NCBI GenBank assembly: GCA_004762155.1
Contig: SIHP01000009.1
Span: 1 to 64,000, forward strand
Length of the DNA: 64,000 nt
Direction of reading: 5' to 3'
Origin: Flavobacteriaceae bacterium
GTDB lineage: Bacteria > Bacteroidota > Bacteroidia > Flavobacteriales > Flavobacteriaceae
Below, piece after piece: positions 1 through 8,978 of the stretch. Every line of letters starts with the position of its first letter. Position 1 is the first letter of the stretch. The position numbers were made by a program, and so were the translations under genes. Under the pieces are notes generated by a model. The model did no database searches. It saw only the letters and a program-made list of their open reading frames with translations, and was not told where the DNA came from.

Positions 1-882
1 GTAGATGATAACTACACGACCAATGAAGATACATCAGTAATCTTAAGTCCATTAGATTTAGATAGCGATGCAGATGGAGATACATTAACAGTAGTTTCAA
101 TCAATGGAATAGATATCACAACGGGAGATGTAACGATTCCAGTAGGAAATGGAATAGTAACAGTAGTTTCAGGAGTAATTACCTTCACACCAGATACAGG
201 ATTCAATGGAACAGTAACAATTCCATATGTAATCAGTGATGGAAACGGAGGAACAGCAACCGCAAATGAGATTATAATTGTAGATCCAGTACTTTTAGCT
301 ATAGATGATGACATAACTTTAGAAGGAGGTGATTCAGTTGATATTGCAGTACTTGATAATGATGTAGATATTCCATCAGATGTAGTAATTACTATATCAT
401 CTGGACCAGATAACGGGACTGTAACCATTAACGATAATGGAACTCCAAATGATCCAAGTGATGATTATATAGTTTATACACCAGACTCAGGATATTCAGG
501 AACTGATTCGTTTGATTATACAGTTTGTGACACATCAACACCACAGAACTGTTCAACGGCAACAGTAACAATAACGGTAACAGATTTATGCCTTACTGTT
601 TACAATGAGTTTAGTCCAAATAATGATGGAATAAATGATTCTTTACAGATTAATTGTATAGAGAAGTATCCAAATAATACAATTGAGATATTTAATAGAT
701 GGGGTAATACGGTATATAAAACAAAAGGATATGATAATGATGAAGTGGTGTTTAAAGGTTTCTCTAATGGAAGAGCAACATTAAGATCATTAGAACAATT
801 ACCTGTAGGTACCTATTTTTATGTATTAAATCCAGGAGATGGAAGTGATATAATTAAAGGATGGATTTATATTAATAGATAA
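1..882 (+). CDS. Giant repeat adhesin, 3' end (gliding motility-associated C-terminal domain)
   Basis: Open from the first base to TAA at 880-882, so only the last 293 residues are present; no Met occurs in this part. It begins inside a cadherin-like/Ig-like repeat (DGDTLTVVSINGIDITTGDV, then FTPDTGFNGTVTIPYVISDG) and continues into a second all-beta module (YTPDSGYSGTDSFDYTVCD). The last ~95 residues, starting at YNEFSPNNDGINDSLQI, form the gliding-motility-associated C-terminal domain (type B T9SS signal; typical features SPNxDGxND, IFNRWG and a final GxxYxxR). By family knowledge such proteins are large surface adhesins exported by T9SS with a dedicated SprF-like partner, which follows 22 bases downstream. 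The repeats probably continue far upstream of the window. Role as adhesin is inference. Confidence 0.85.
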   Translation, partial: VDDNYTTNEDTSVILSPLDLDSDADGDTLTVVSINGIDITTGDVTIPVGNGIVTVVSGVITFTPDTGFNGTVTIPYVISDGNGGTATANEIIIVDPVLLAIDDDITLEGGDSVDIAVLDNDVDIPSDVVITISSGPDNGTVTINDNGTPNDPSDDYIVYTPDSGYSGTDSFDYTVCDTSTPQNCSTATVTITVTDLCLTVYNEFSPNNDGINDSLQINCIEKYPNNTIEIFNRWGNTVYKTKGYDNDEVVFKGFSNGRATLRSLEQLPVGTYFYVLNPGDGSDIIKGWIYINR

Positions 883-904
883 TAAAAATAATTTTTTTGA
901 GAAT

Positions 905-1846
905 ATGAGAAATGAAATGAAATCATTTTTATCAATAATTTTAATATGTGTATGCTTGTTTGAGTCATTTGACACTATGGCTCAACAAGATCCTCATTAC
1001 ACACAATACATGTATAATACAATGTCTGTTAATCCAGCTTACGTTGGTTCTAGAGGACATGCAACAATAACTGCACTTGGAAGAACACAATGGGTTGGTT
1101 TTGATGGAGCACCAGATACGCAAACCTTAAGTTATGATACTCCAATAGGGTATAGTGGGTTAGGATTAGGAATCAATTTAGTAAATGATAAAATAGGACC
1201 TTCTCATGAAACGTATTTAGACGGAAATGTTTCTTATACTATTGAAACAGGAGAAGAAGGAAATTTGGCCTTTGGGTTAAAATTAGGAGGAAGATTATTG
1301 AATGTAGATTGGTCTTTAGGAAATATAAGCGATGGAGGAAACGATGATGCTTTTAATCAAAATATAGTAAATAAATTTTTACCAACTATTGGAGCAGGAA
1401 TTTATTATCATGAATCTGATTGGTATATCGGATTATCTGTTCCTAACTTTTTAAGTCAAGAACATTATGATGCAGATAATGTTATAGGTGAGACAGCAGT
1501 TGAACGTTTACATTTCTTTTTTATAGCAGGTTTTGTATTAGATTTAAATGAAAGTATAAAATTTAAACCAGCAGCATTACTTAAAGCAGTTTCAGGAGCA
1601 CCATTATCGTTAGATATTTCTGCAAATTTTATGTTTAATGAAAAATTTAGATTAGGAGCTGCTTGGAGATGGGGAGATTCTATAGCTGCATTGTTAGGTT
1701 TTCAAGCAAGTGAATCTTTATATATAGGATATGCTTATGACTTAACAACATCAAATTATAACGTAGCAAACTCAGGAACACATGAGGTTTTATTGAGATA
1801 TGAAATTTTTAGACAAGAAAAAATGAAATCACCTAGATTCTTTTAA
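905..1846 (+). CDS. PorP/SprF family type IX secretion membrane protein
   Basis: 313 residues, outer membrane protein of the PorP/SprF family. N-terminal signal peptide ends near TMAQ, followed by the family hallmark QQDPHYTQYMYNTMSVNPAY and GLGLGINLVNDKIGP; the C terminus has YIGYAYDLTTSNY and ends SPRFF, as is usual. Family knowledge: SprF-like proteins are beta-barrel partners needed to secrete adhesins with type B C-terminal domains. It lies between the adhesin (22 bases upstream) and an OmpA protein (10 bases downstream), so these three are probably one operon. Start could also be the ATG four codons later (MKSFLSII), which gives a cleaner signal peptide. Paralogue of the protein at 24635-25588. 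Confidence 0.92.
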   Translation: MRNEMKSFLSIILICVCLFESFDTMAQQDPHYTQYMYNTMSVNPAYVGSRGHATITALGRTQWVGFDGAPDTQTLSYDTPIGYSGLGLGINLVNDKIGPSHETYLDGNVSYTIETGEEGNLAFGLKLGGRLLNVDWSLGNISDGGNDDAFNQNIVNKFLPTIGAGIYYHESDWYIGLSVPNFLSQEHYDADNVIGETAVERLHFFFIAGFVLDLNESIKFKPAALLKAVSGAPLSLDISANFMFNEKFRLGAAWRWGDSIAALLGFQASESLYIGYAYDLTTSNYNVANSGTHEVLLRYEIFRQEKMKSPRFF

Positions 1847-1856
1847 ATATATTTAA

Positions 1857-4013
1857 ATGAAAATAAAAAAATTATTACTACTACTATTATTAGTTGTTTC
1901 ATGTGGTCAGATTTTTTCTCAGAGTAGAAGAGTAGCTGACAGATTTTTTAATGAATTTGCTTATGTTAGATCAGCAAAATTATATGAAGCTATATATAAA
2001 AAAGGAGATAGTTCTGCATATATATTAAAAAGATTAGGAGACTCACACTACAATAATTCAGAAACAATAAAAGCGGAATATTGGTATGAAAAGTTGATCA
2101 AAGATAACGATACTGTAGCTTCTAATTATTTGTTCAAATACGCTCAAGTATTAAGAAGTAATGGAAAATATCAAAAATCAGATTCATTATTAATATTAAT
2201 AGCTCCAAAATCTGATATATCATCTAAGAAAGAAGAGTTAGAAGATCAGAATTATTTGTTAGATTTTTCTAAAATTGAGAATAAAAGAATTAGTATTAGA
2301 AATTTAGCACTAAATACTCCTTATTCAGATTTTGGAGGTTTTATGTTAAATGATAAAGAAACTTTTTTTGCTTCGGCATCACCTAAAACTTCAAAAAAAG
2401 AAAGATTGTATAAATGGAACAATCAACCTTTTTTGAATATTTACAAAGCTAATAATTTTGTTATTCCATTAGAAGATAGTGAAAAAAATGATAGTGTATT
2501 AGTTTTACAATCTAAAACGCTATTATCACAACCAGTAAATACACAATATCATGAGTCAACACCAATTTTTACAAAAGAAGGTAAAACAATGTATTTTACG
2601 CGTGTTAACTATGATGGGAAAAAATTAAGAAAAGATAAAAAACAAACCATTAATCTTAAATTATATAAAACAGTATTAGAAAAAAGTTTGTGGACAAATG
2701 TAGAAGAACTTCCTTTTAATAGTGACGAATATTCTGTTGGTCATCCAGCTTTAAGTCCAGATGAAAAAACATTGTATTTTGTTTCTGATATGCCAGGAGG
2801 ATTAGGAAAAACAGATATATATAAAGTAGATATTAAAGAAGATGGTTATGGAGAACCTGTAAATTTAGGAGCAACCATTAATACCTCAGATAAAGAAATG
2901 TTTCCTTTTGTAGGAGCAGATAATACGTTGTATTTCTCTTCTAACGGACATGTTGGTTTGGGATTATTAGATATATTTCAAACAAAAATTAAAGAAAATA
3001 ATACATACGATAAACCAATTAATTTAGGAATTCCTTTTAATAGTAAAAGAGATGATTTTTCTTTTTATATAGATTCAAAAGGGAGAAAAGGTTTTATATC
3101 TTCAAATAGAGAAAAAGGAAAAGGAGATGATGATATCTATAGTTTTATTATTTATGAAGAAGAAAAACCAGTTGTAGTTGAACCAGAAATTTGTACTCAA
3201 CTTATAACAGGATTTGTGCTAAGTAGTCATGATAATTCTCCAATTCCAAATGCTACGGTTAAATTAGTAGATGAAAAAGGGATCGTAGTTTTAGAAGCAT
3301 TATCTAATGAAGATGGAAGTTATGTTTTTGATAGAATGCCTTGTATTTCTGAAAAATATCGTTTGAATGGAACAAAGTTAGATTATAAACCAGATACTAA
3401 GAGTGTTGTTACTGGTACAGAAAAAGGAACTGTAACAAAACAAAACCTTATTCTAACACCATTAATTATAGGAAATCAAATTGTAATTAGTCCTATTTAT
3501 TTCGATTTTAATAAATCTACAATTAGAGAAGATGCTCAATATGAGTTAGAAAATATTGTTGTTGTAATGAATAATCACCCAGAAATGATTATTAAAATTG
3601 AATCACATACAGATAGTAGAGGAGGAAAAGAATACAACAGAAAATTATCTGATAGAAGAGCAAAATCTACAAGAAGATTTATTATTTCTAGAGGAATTGA
3701 AGCTAGGAGAGTTGAAAGTGCTATTGGTTTTGGTGAAGCGAACTTATTAAATGATTGTAATGATGCCAACAGAAACAAATGTACAGAAGAAGAACATCAA
3801 TTAAACAGACGTTCGTATTTTTATATTGTATCTGGAGCAGATGATGTAGGTATTAAAAATAAGAAACCAGTTGTTATTGATAAAACACTTTTATTGCATA
3901 AACAAAAGCTACAAAAAGAAAAATTCTTATTAGAAAGATTGAATAGCTTTAGAAGAAGTAGAGCTAAACAAAAAGAATCTAATAAATGTAAAAAAGATTC
4001 AGATTGTGAATAA
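1857..4013 (+). CDS. TPR / beta-propeller / OmpA-domain envelope protein (PorE-like)
   Basis: 718 residues. Signal peptide with a possible lipobox (LVVSC at residues 12-16). Domains in order: TPR-like helices (about 20-150), PD40/WD40-like propeller repeats (about 180-430; for example HPALSPDEKTLYFVSDMPGG and LYFSSNGHVGLGLLDIF), a carboxypeptidase-regulatory beta domain (about 445-535), and a C-terminal OmpA peptidoglycan-binding domain (about 540-660; YFDFNKSTIREDA, ESHTDSRG, NRKLSDRRA). This order matches PorE of the Porphyromonas T9SS, which tethers the secretion machine to peptidoglycan; assignment of that role here is inference. Lys/Arg-rich tail after the OmpA domain. Third gene of the adhesin-SprF operon; paralogue at 22561-24627. 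Confidence 0.88.
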   Translation: MKIKKLLLLLLLVVSCGQIFSQSRRVADRFFNEFAYVRSAKLYEAIYKKGDSSAYILKRLGDSHYNNSETIKAEYWYEKLIKDNDTVASNYLFKYAQVLRSNGKYQKSDSLLILIAPKSDISSKKEELEDQNYLLDFSKIENKRISIRNLALNTPYSDFGGFMLNDKETFFASASPKTSKKERLYKWNNQPFLNIYKANNFVIPLEDSEKNDSVLVLQSKTLLSQPVNTQYHESTPIFTKEGKTMYFTRVNYDGKKLRKDKKQTINLKLYKTVLEKSLWTNVEELPFNSDEYSVGHPALSPDEKTLYFVSDMPGGLGKTDIYKVDIKEDGYGEPVNLGATINTSDKEMFPFVGADNTLYFSSNGHVGLGLLDIFQTKIKENNTYDKPINLGIPFNSKRDDFSFYIDSKGRKGFISSNREKGKGDDDIYSFIIYEEEKPVVVEPEICTQLITGFVLSSHDNSPIPNATVKLVDEKGIVVLEALSNEDGSYVFDRMPCISEKYRLNGTKLDYKPDTKSVVTGTEKGTVTKQNLILTPLIIGNQIVISPIYFDFNKSTIREDAQYELENIVVVMNNHPEMIIKIESHTDSRGGKEYNRKLSDRRAKSTRRFIISRGIEARRVESAIGFGEANLLNDCNDANRNKCTEEEHQLNRRSYFYIVSGADDVGIKNKKPVVIDKTLLLHKQKLQKEKFLLERLNSFRRSRAKQKESNKCKKDSDCE

Positions 4014-4049
4014 ACAAAAAAGACTACTTGAAAAAGTAGTCTTTTTTGT
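4014..4049. terminator. Bidirectional intrinsic terminator
   Basis: Perfect inverted repeat: left arm 4014-4029 (core AGACTACTT), loop GAAA at 4030-4033, right arm 4034-4049, with A-tract before and T-tract after. It lies between the convergent OmpA gene (ends 4013) and phytase gene (ends 4060), so it can stop transcription from both sides. Confidence 0.9.
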
Positions 4050-4059
4050 TTTTAATGAT

Positions 4060-5136
4060 TTAGTTTAACTTAAGTTCTGTAGCTATTTTAGACCAGTTTA
4101 CGATTTTAAAATTCTGATTTAAACTATCTTTTCCTTTTGTATTAGCACCATCTTGAGCAATAAAAAAACCTTTTGGATACTTATTACCAAATGAAACAGC
4201 AGTAACATCTATTCCGTCAGTATCATAAGTTCCATCAATTTTAGTATTGTCGCTTATTAAAAAACTGCCTTCATATTTATTCGTTATTCTATCAAAAACA
4301 GCATAACTGTTATTTCCTTGAGAAGATAAAATTAAATACCCTTTTCCGTTTCCAGAATCGTATAAAGTAACACCTTCAAAATCGTCTTTCATATTTTTAT
4401 CACTTGTACTTATTACTTTTACTCTTTCTGTTGTAGCATCAGGTTCAGCATCATATTTCCAAAGTGCATTATTTTCTTCTCCAAAATATACTTTTCCGTA
4501 AAAATCATCAGTAACAATTCCTTCTCCTTGACTTCCTAAAGCAAAGCTTCTAACCAATTTAGCATCTATTTTAGCATTGTTTTCAAACAATTCCCATTGT
4601 TCAACACCGCCTTCTTTTCCTACTATAAAAACATAAAAAAGATTTGTTTTTTTACTTTTATACATTCCTAAACCATACACTTCATTTAGATTAGAAGTTA
4701 TTGGTCTTGCTGCAATTTCTTCCAACTCACCAGTAGGTTTTACATATAGTATAGCAATAGTATTATTAGTTCTATTAGTAGCAGTAACAACAGAAACTTC
4801 TTTACCATTTAATAAAAAACCATTTCTAATATCAACATTATTAACCTTACCTATTGGATAAGAAAAAAGACGTTTACCATCTAAATTATAAACTTCTAAA
4901 CCTTCTCTTTTATTCGTACCAATAATGGTAGATTGTAATGAATCTTTAGGATTAATCCAAATACAAGGGTCGTCAGCTGCATCGTCATTAGAAGTTACTG
5001 CTGTTGTTTCTGCATCAGCAAAAACAGTAACAAAAGTAGATTTTTCAACAGTTTTTATTGGAGTCGTTTTTTTTTCTTTACAAGCTAGTATTGTTAGTGA
5101 ACAAACTAAAATTGTAAATATTATTTTTTTGTACAT
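4060..5136 (-). CDS. Beta-propeller phytase (3-phytase), lipoprotein
   Basis: 358 residues from the ATG at 5136 (MYKKIIFTILVCSLTILACK); an in-frame ATG eight codons upstream gives a worse signal peptide. Lipobox ILAC indicates a lipid-anchored, probably outer-membrane protein. Family motifs of beta-propeller (BPP) phytases are visible: DDAADDPCIWINPKDS near the N terminus, GTNKREGLEVYNLDGK, SQGEGIVTDDFYGKVYFGEE and DGIDVTAVSFG near the C terminus. These enzymes use Ca2+ to remove phosphate from inositol hexakisphosphate. It follows the TonB receptor gene by 72 bases on the same strand, probably one transcript, a pairing known for BPP phytases. I did not find a convincing Pho box upstream of the receptor. 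Confidence 0.9.
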   Translation of the reverse strand: MYKKIIFTILVCSLTILACKEKKTTPIKTVEKSTFVTVFADAETTAVTSNDDAADDPCIWINPKDSLQSTIIGTNKREGLEVYNLDGKRLFSYPIGKVNNVDIRNGFLLNGKEVSVVTATNRTNNTIAILYVKPTGELEEIAARPITSNLNEVYGLGMYKSKKTNLFYVFIVGKEGGVEQWELFENNAKIDAKLVRSFALGSQGEGIVTDDFYGKVYFGEENNALWKYDAEPDATTERVKVISTSDKNMKDDFEGVTLYDSGNGKGYLILSSQGNNSYAVFDRITNKYEGSFLISDNTKIDGTYDTDGIDVTAVSFGNKYPKGFFIAQDGANTKGKDSLNQNFKIVNWSKIATELKLN

Positions 5137-5208
5137 ATTATTAATTTTGATAATTAACAAAGGATACTTTACAAAAAGTATCTTTTGTTAGTATTGTTTT
5201 TACTGCAA

Positions 5209-7935
5209 TTAAAAATTATATTTCAAACCAAGATTCCAGTTGAAATTATAAAATTCTGCTTGCATTGTTTGGTTTTTTGTTCCTTGATAAAAACGTAATT
5301 CTTGATTGGTTAAGTTTTTAGCTTCACCAAAAACTCTTAAGTTTTTTGTAATATTATAAGAAGCATTTACATCAACAAACAATTGTTCATCGTAATATTC
5401 ATCTTCAAAAGCATCGTCTGAATATTCAGAAATATAATCAGCAGCATAATTTAAAGAAGCTCTAATAGATAATTTCTTGTTTTCAAAAGCTAAAGAAGTG
5501 TTTAACATGTTTGGAACAGCTCCAGCTAAGGCCAAACCATCTTCTCTATCTACAATTCCGTCTGTTTCAGATTCTGTAAATGTATAATTAGCATACAAGG
5601 TTAAGTTTTTTAAAAAACCAGGTAAAAAATTTAATTTACGTTGTAAAGCGACTTCAAAACCAAAAATAGTTGCAGTTCCTCCATTTTGAGGTTGTGTAAC
5701 ATCAAACCTTTCTCCATTTATATCTTCTTCGGTTGCATACGTATAAATAAAATCATCTAAATTTTTATAAAAAACACCACCAGATAAAATACCAACATTA
5801 GAAAAATAATGTTCAGCCATTACATCAAAGTTCATAGATGTTGTTGGATCTAATTCCGGATTTCCTCTTTCTAAATCTTCTTCATCATATACTTCATAAG
5901 GCACCAAATCAAAGTAATTTGGTCTTGCAATAGTATTTGTCCAAGCAGCTTTTAAAATAGTATTATTAGTAAAGTTATATTTTAAATGAATGTTTGGTAA
6001 CCAATTTGTATAACTTTTTTCTCCCTTATTTTCTTCAATTTCAAAAGTATCTTGACCATTAATTTCAACTTCTTTTATAGAATATCCTAAGTAATTAATG
6101 CTTGTGTTTTCCAAACGAACACCTGCTATTAGAGAGAATTTATCTCCAATATTCTGATTTAACATGGCATAAGCAGCATGTATATCTTCGTCTGCATTAT
6201 AATTCTCAGGAACAAATTCATCCCAAACAGCTTCTCCGTCTTCTAGGTTTAAACCACCTAAATATTCTGATGAAGTAAATGTACCTAATTCATAATTACT
6301 ACCAGGTAAAAAATCAGTTAACGTATAGTCTTTCACTTCAGTTTCACTCATATAATTAATGCCTAAATCATATTCATAAAAATTATTTTTACGAAGCTTT
6401 TCTTTATTATTGAACTTGTAACCTGTTTTTATGGAATTTTGATAATCTCCAGAAGTATTTATAGGAATAAGAATATCGAATTTAGAGTTTATTTTTCTCT
6501 CGCGTGTATGTTTTTTTTCTTCAGTAGCTTCATCAAATTCAAATAATAACGGGTTGTTATAATCTGTATTTGTAGGAGTTAATGTAGGAAATTGATTTCT
6601 TGAAAAATCTTGAAAAACACTAACATCTGTATTTTCATAACGAACATAACGTTCATTAGGTCTAACTTCACTAGCACTAGAAATTCCTGTTTTCCAGTTT
6701 AATTTAATCGTATTAAATAATATATGATCACCACCTACAGATAGTTTGTACGTACGCTGATCTTCTAATCTACGATTATCGTTACTAGCAATTCCACCTT
6801 TTGTTTGTCGTCTTACTTCTGCAGCAGAAAAACTATCAACATCCGGTTCTTCAACATCAACAAAACTTAAACGATACCTGTTTTCCCAATCTTTTCGTTG
6901 GTTGTACATAGATTTAAAGTAGAATGTGCTGTTTTTATCAACAACAAAATCTAAATTTAAAGAAGCACTCATTCTATCTCTTTTTACATCATAACGTCTA
7001 ATATCATGCTCTTCAATATAATTTCCATTATCACCTTCAGCCCAAACAAACTCTACATTATCAGAACCGTAATCATTAGAATTAAAAGAAGTACTAACAA
7101 CATATCCTAATTTTTTATCAAACAATCGATCCACAACAATGGCAGATAAATTATAATTAGCCAGTTCTCTAATTGGGCTAATTCCAAAAGAACCTGTTAA
7201 AGAAGCTCTAAAAACATTAGGAGCCGAACGTGTAATTAAATTAACAGAACCACCAATTGCATCACCTTCCATATCAGGAGTAACAGCTTTGTTAACCTCA
7301 ATAGTTTGTATCATATCAGAAGGAATTAAATCCATTTGAACACGTCTATTATCACCTTCTGCAGAAGGAATTCTATCGCCATTTAATGTAACAGAATTTA
7401 ATTGTGGGGCCAAACCTCTAATAATTATATCTCTTGCTTCACCTTGATCATTTTGCATAGCAATACCCGGAACTCTTTTTAAAGCATCTCCAATATTGGC
7501 ATCTGGAAATTTACCAACTTGATCCGCAGAAATAATATTGGTAATATTTTGTTTGTTTTTTTGTTGATTTAAAGCCTTTGCTTGTCCTCTGGTAATACTA
7601 CCCGCAATAATTACTTCGTCTAGTTTATTGGTTTGTGGAACTAAATTAAAGTTTACTATTTGAAGAGTATTAGTAACCGTAATTTCTTTTACTAAAGTTG
7701 TGTAGCCAATAAAAGATATAGTAATAACATGTTTTCCAAGCGGAAGGTTTAATAACTCGTAATAACCATTAAAGTCAGATGAAGTTCCTTTTTTAACATC
7801 AGTAATTACAATTGTAGCACCTGGTAAAGGTTGCTTAGTCTCATCTAAAATTCGTCCCTTTAAACCTGTATTATCTTGCCCGTATATAAATGTTGTTATA
7901 AGACAGATTAAGGTTAGTAATATCGTTTTTCTCAT
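5209..7935 (-). CDS. TonB-dependent receptor linked to phytase
   Basis: 908 residues. Signal peptide (to IYGQ), carboxypeptidase-regulatory-like domain about 24-100 (GLKGRILDETKQPLPGATI, SDFNGYYEL, ISFIGY), plug domain about 125-235 (NIISADQVGKFPDANIGDAL, RVPGIAMQNDQGEA, IEVNKAVTPDMEGDAIGGSV), then the beta barrel to the final Tyr-Asn-Phe. The plug sequence is typical of the large TonB receptor group often seen with phytase, phosphatase or polysaccharide genes. Energised by TonB-ExbBD it would import a ligand across the outer membrane; the downstream phytase suggests inositol phosphates or another phosphorylated ligand, which is inference. ATG at 7935. Confidence 0.9.
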   Translation of the reverse strand: MRKTILLTLICLITTFIYGQDNTGLKGRILDETKQPLPGATIVITDVKKGTSSDFNGYYELLNLPLGKHVITISFIGYTTLVKEITVTNTLQIVNFNLVPQTNKLDEVIIAGSITRGQAKALNQQKNKQNITNIISADQVGKFPDANIGDALKRVPGIAMQNDQGEARDIIIRGLAPQLNSVTLNGDRIPSAEGDNRRVQMDLIPSDMIQTIEVNKAVTPDMEGDAIGGSVNLITRSAPNVFRASLTGSFGISPIRELANYNLSAIVVDRLFDKKLGYVVSTSFNSNDYGSDNVEFVWAEGDNGNYIEEHDIRRYDVKRDRMSASLNLDFVVDKNSTFYFKSMYNQRKDWENRYRLSFVDVEEPDVDSFSAAEVRRQTKGGIASNDNRRLEDQRTYKLSVGGDHILFNTIKLNWKTGISSASEVRPNERYVRYENTDVSVFQDFSRNQFPTLTPTNTDYNNPLLFEFDEATEEKKHTRERKINSKFDILIPINTSGDYQNSIKTGYKFNNKEKLRKNNFYEYDLGINYMSETEVKDYTLTDFLPGSNYELGTFTSSEYLGGLNLEDGEAVWDEFVPENYNADEDIHAAYAMLNQNIGDKFSLIAGVRLENTSINYLGYSIKEVEINGQDTFEIEENKGEKSYTNWLPNIHLKYNFTNNTILKAAWTNTIARPNYFDLVPYEVYDEEDLERGNPELDPTTSMNFDVMAEHYFSNVGILSGGVFYKNLDDFIYTYATEEDINGERFDVTQPQNGGTATIFGFEVALQRKLNFLPGFLKNLTLYANYTFTESETDGIVDREDGLALAGAVPNMLNTSLAFENKKLSIRASLNYAADYISEYSDDAFEDEYYDEQLFVDVNASYNITKNLRVFGEAKNLTNQELRFYQGTKNQTMQAEFYNFNWNLGLKYNF

Positions 7936-8099
7936 TGTGTGGTAGTTTTATTTAAAGAGCTAAATTATAGTTGAGAAGATTTAAACAGGTTTATTAATAA
8001 TCAACAAAAAGTAATCACAATCTTTTTTTAAGATTATTAAAATGTTAATCAGTTAATAATTTCTTTATATTTATTTAATGAAATAAAAACGTTTTATAA

Positions 8100-8450
8100 A
8101 TGGCTTTTAATGAATTTTTAGCAGATAGAGTTTCGCGTTTTTTTGATGAAAAAAGAATTCCTTTTATAGCAAAAAAAATGATGGGTGGTTTATGTTATAT
8201 GATAGATGATAAAATGTGTGTTGGTATTATTAAAGATGAAATTATGGCAAGGATTAATCCTGATATTTATGAAGAATCTTTAACAAAACATGGATGTAAT
8301 GAAATGAACTTTACAGGAAGACCAATGAAAGGTTATGTTTTTTTAAATGATGAAGCGATAGATATGGAAGAAGATTTATACTATTGGTTACAATTAGCAC
8401 TAGATTTTAATCCATTAGCAAAAGCGAGTAAAAAGAAGAAGAAAGATTGA
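8100..8450 (+). CDS. TfoX/Sxy N-terminal domain family protein
   Basis: 116 residues, a single TfoX N-terminal domain: FFDEKRIPFIAKKMMGGLCY, then DDKMCVGIIKDEIMARI and the late FTGRPMKGYVFL, followed by a Lys-rich tail (KASKKKKKD). Full-length competence regulator Sxy/TfoX has a further helix-rich C-terminal domain that is absent here; such stand-alone domains are common in Bacteroidetes and their role is not known. Monocistronic; a weak -7-like TATATTTA lies at 8066-8073. Divergent from the TonB receptor gene. Confidence 0.85.
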   Translation: MAFNEFLADRVSRFFDEKRIPFIAKKMMGGLCYMIDDKMCVGIIKDEIMARINPDIYEESLTKHGCNEMNFTGRPMKGYVFLNDEAIDMEEDLYYWLQLALDFNPLAKASKKKKKD

Positions 8451-8498
8451 TAAGAAACAAATTAATAAGAAGCTGTGCAACAGCGACTTTTGGTGTAG

Positions 8499-8850
8499 TT
8501 AGTTCTTGTGTCTATGTACGAACTGTTTTATTATATATTTGATTTCACAAATATCATTATTGGTAAATTCATCAAAGGTAGATAAATAAAATTTCCAAGT
8601 CCAAGCGGGCCTTTCAATTTGACAATGAAATTCATAACCGTGAATTAATTTATCATCTATTTTAGGATATTTGATAATAACTATCTCGTGAGGTTCTATA
8701 AAATTTGTTCTTACGAAATTAGGATCTCTTTTTTGAAATTCATTATGGTTACTTGATTAATAATCTCAACACTATATTGATAATACAGCCAATTGGCATT
8801 ACTTTTTTTATCGAATATAATCGTTTACAGGAATTTTAAACCTAAAAGTT
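8499..8850 (-). pseudogene. Decayed hypothetical gene (frameshifted remnant)
   Basis: The 528 bases between 8450 and 8979 hold no intact gene, but the minus strand contains a protein-like reading in three consecutive frame segments. Bases 8756 to 8499 read in one frame as ~85 codons with a natural stop and no ATG (pieces: NFVRTNFIEPHEIVIIKYP, HGYEFHCQIERPAWTWKFYL, NNDICEIKYIIKQF). Just upstream in another frame is SNANWLYYQYSVEIINQVT, and before that RTFRFKIPVNDYIR. The pieces are contiguous and would form the C-terminal ~135 residues of a protein if two frameshifts were repaired. I do not recognise the family. Part of it is repeated near 11261-11294. Confidence 0.5.
8760..8793. repeat. 34 bp repeat, copy 1 (within decayed gene)
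   Basis: Matches 11261-11294 in direct orientation with 31 of 34 identical bases (both begin ATAATCTCAACACTA and end CCAAT). On the minus strand both copies encode WLYYQ(Y/C)SVEI, so the repeat is probably a shared piece of a decayed gene family. The two copies flank the secreted protein gene at 8979-11021. Confidence 0.6.
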
Positions 8851-8978
8851 CTATTTATAAAAATAAATATATAGTGGTTTAAAATCATTCTTATAATATA
8901 AAAAAACTCATTAAAACAATAAAAATCATTAATTTAGCAGATATAAATAATAATTAATCCCCAATCCCCCAATCCTCA

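Noticed and set aside
12..428. Minus-strand open frame opposite the adhesin
   Set aside because: Low-complexity Val/Ser/Thr/Pro translation caused by the adhesin repeats on the other strand.
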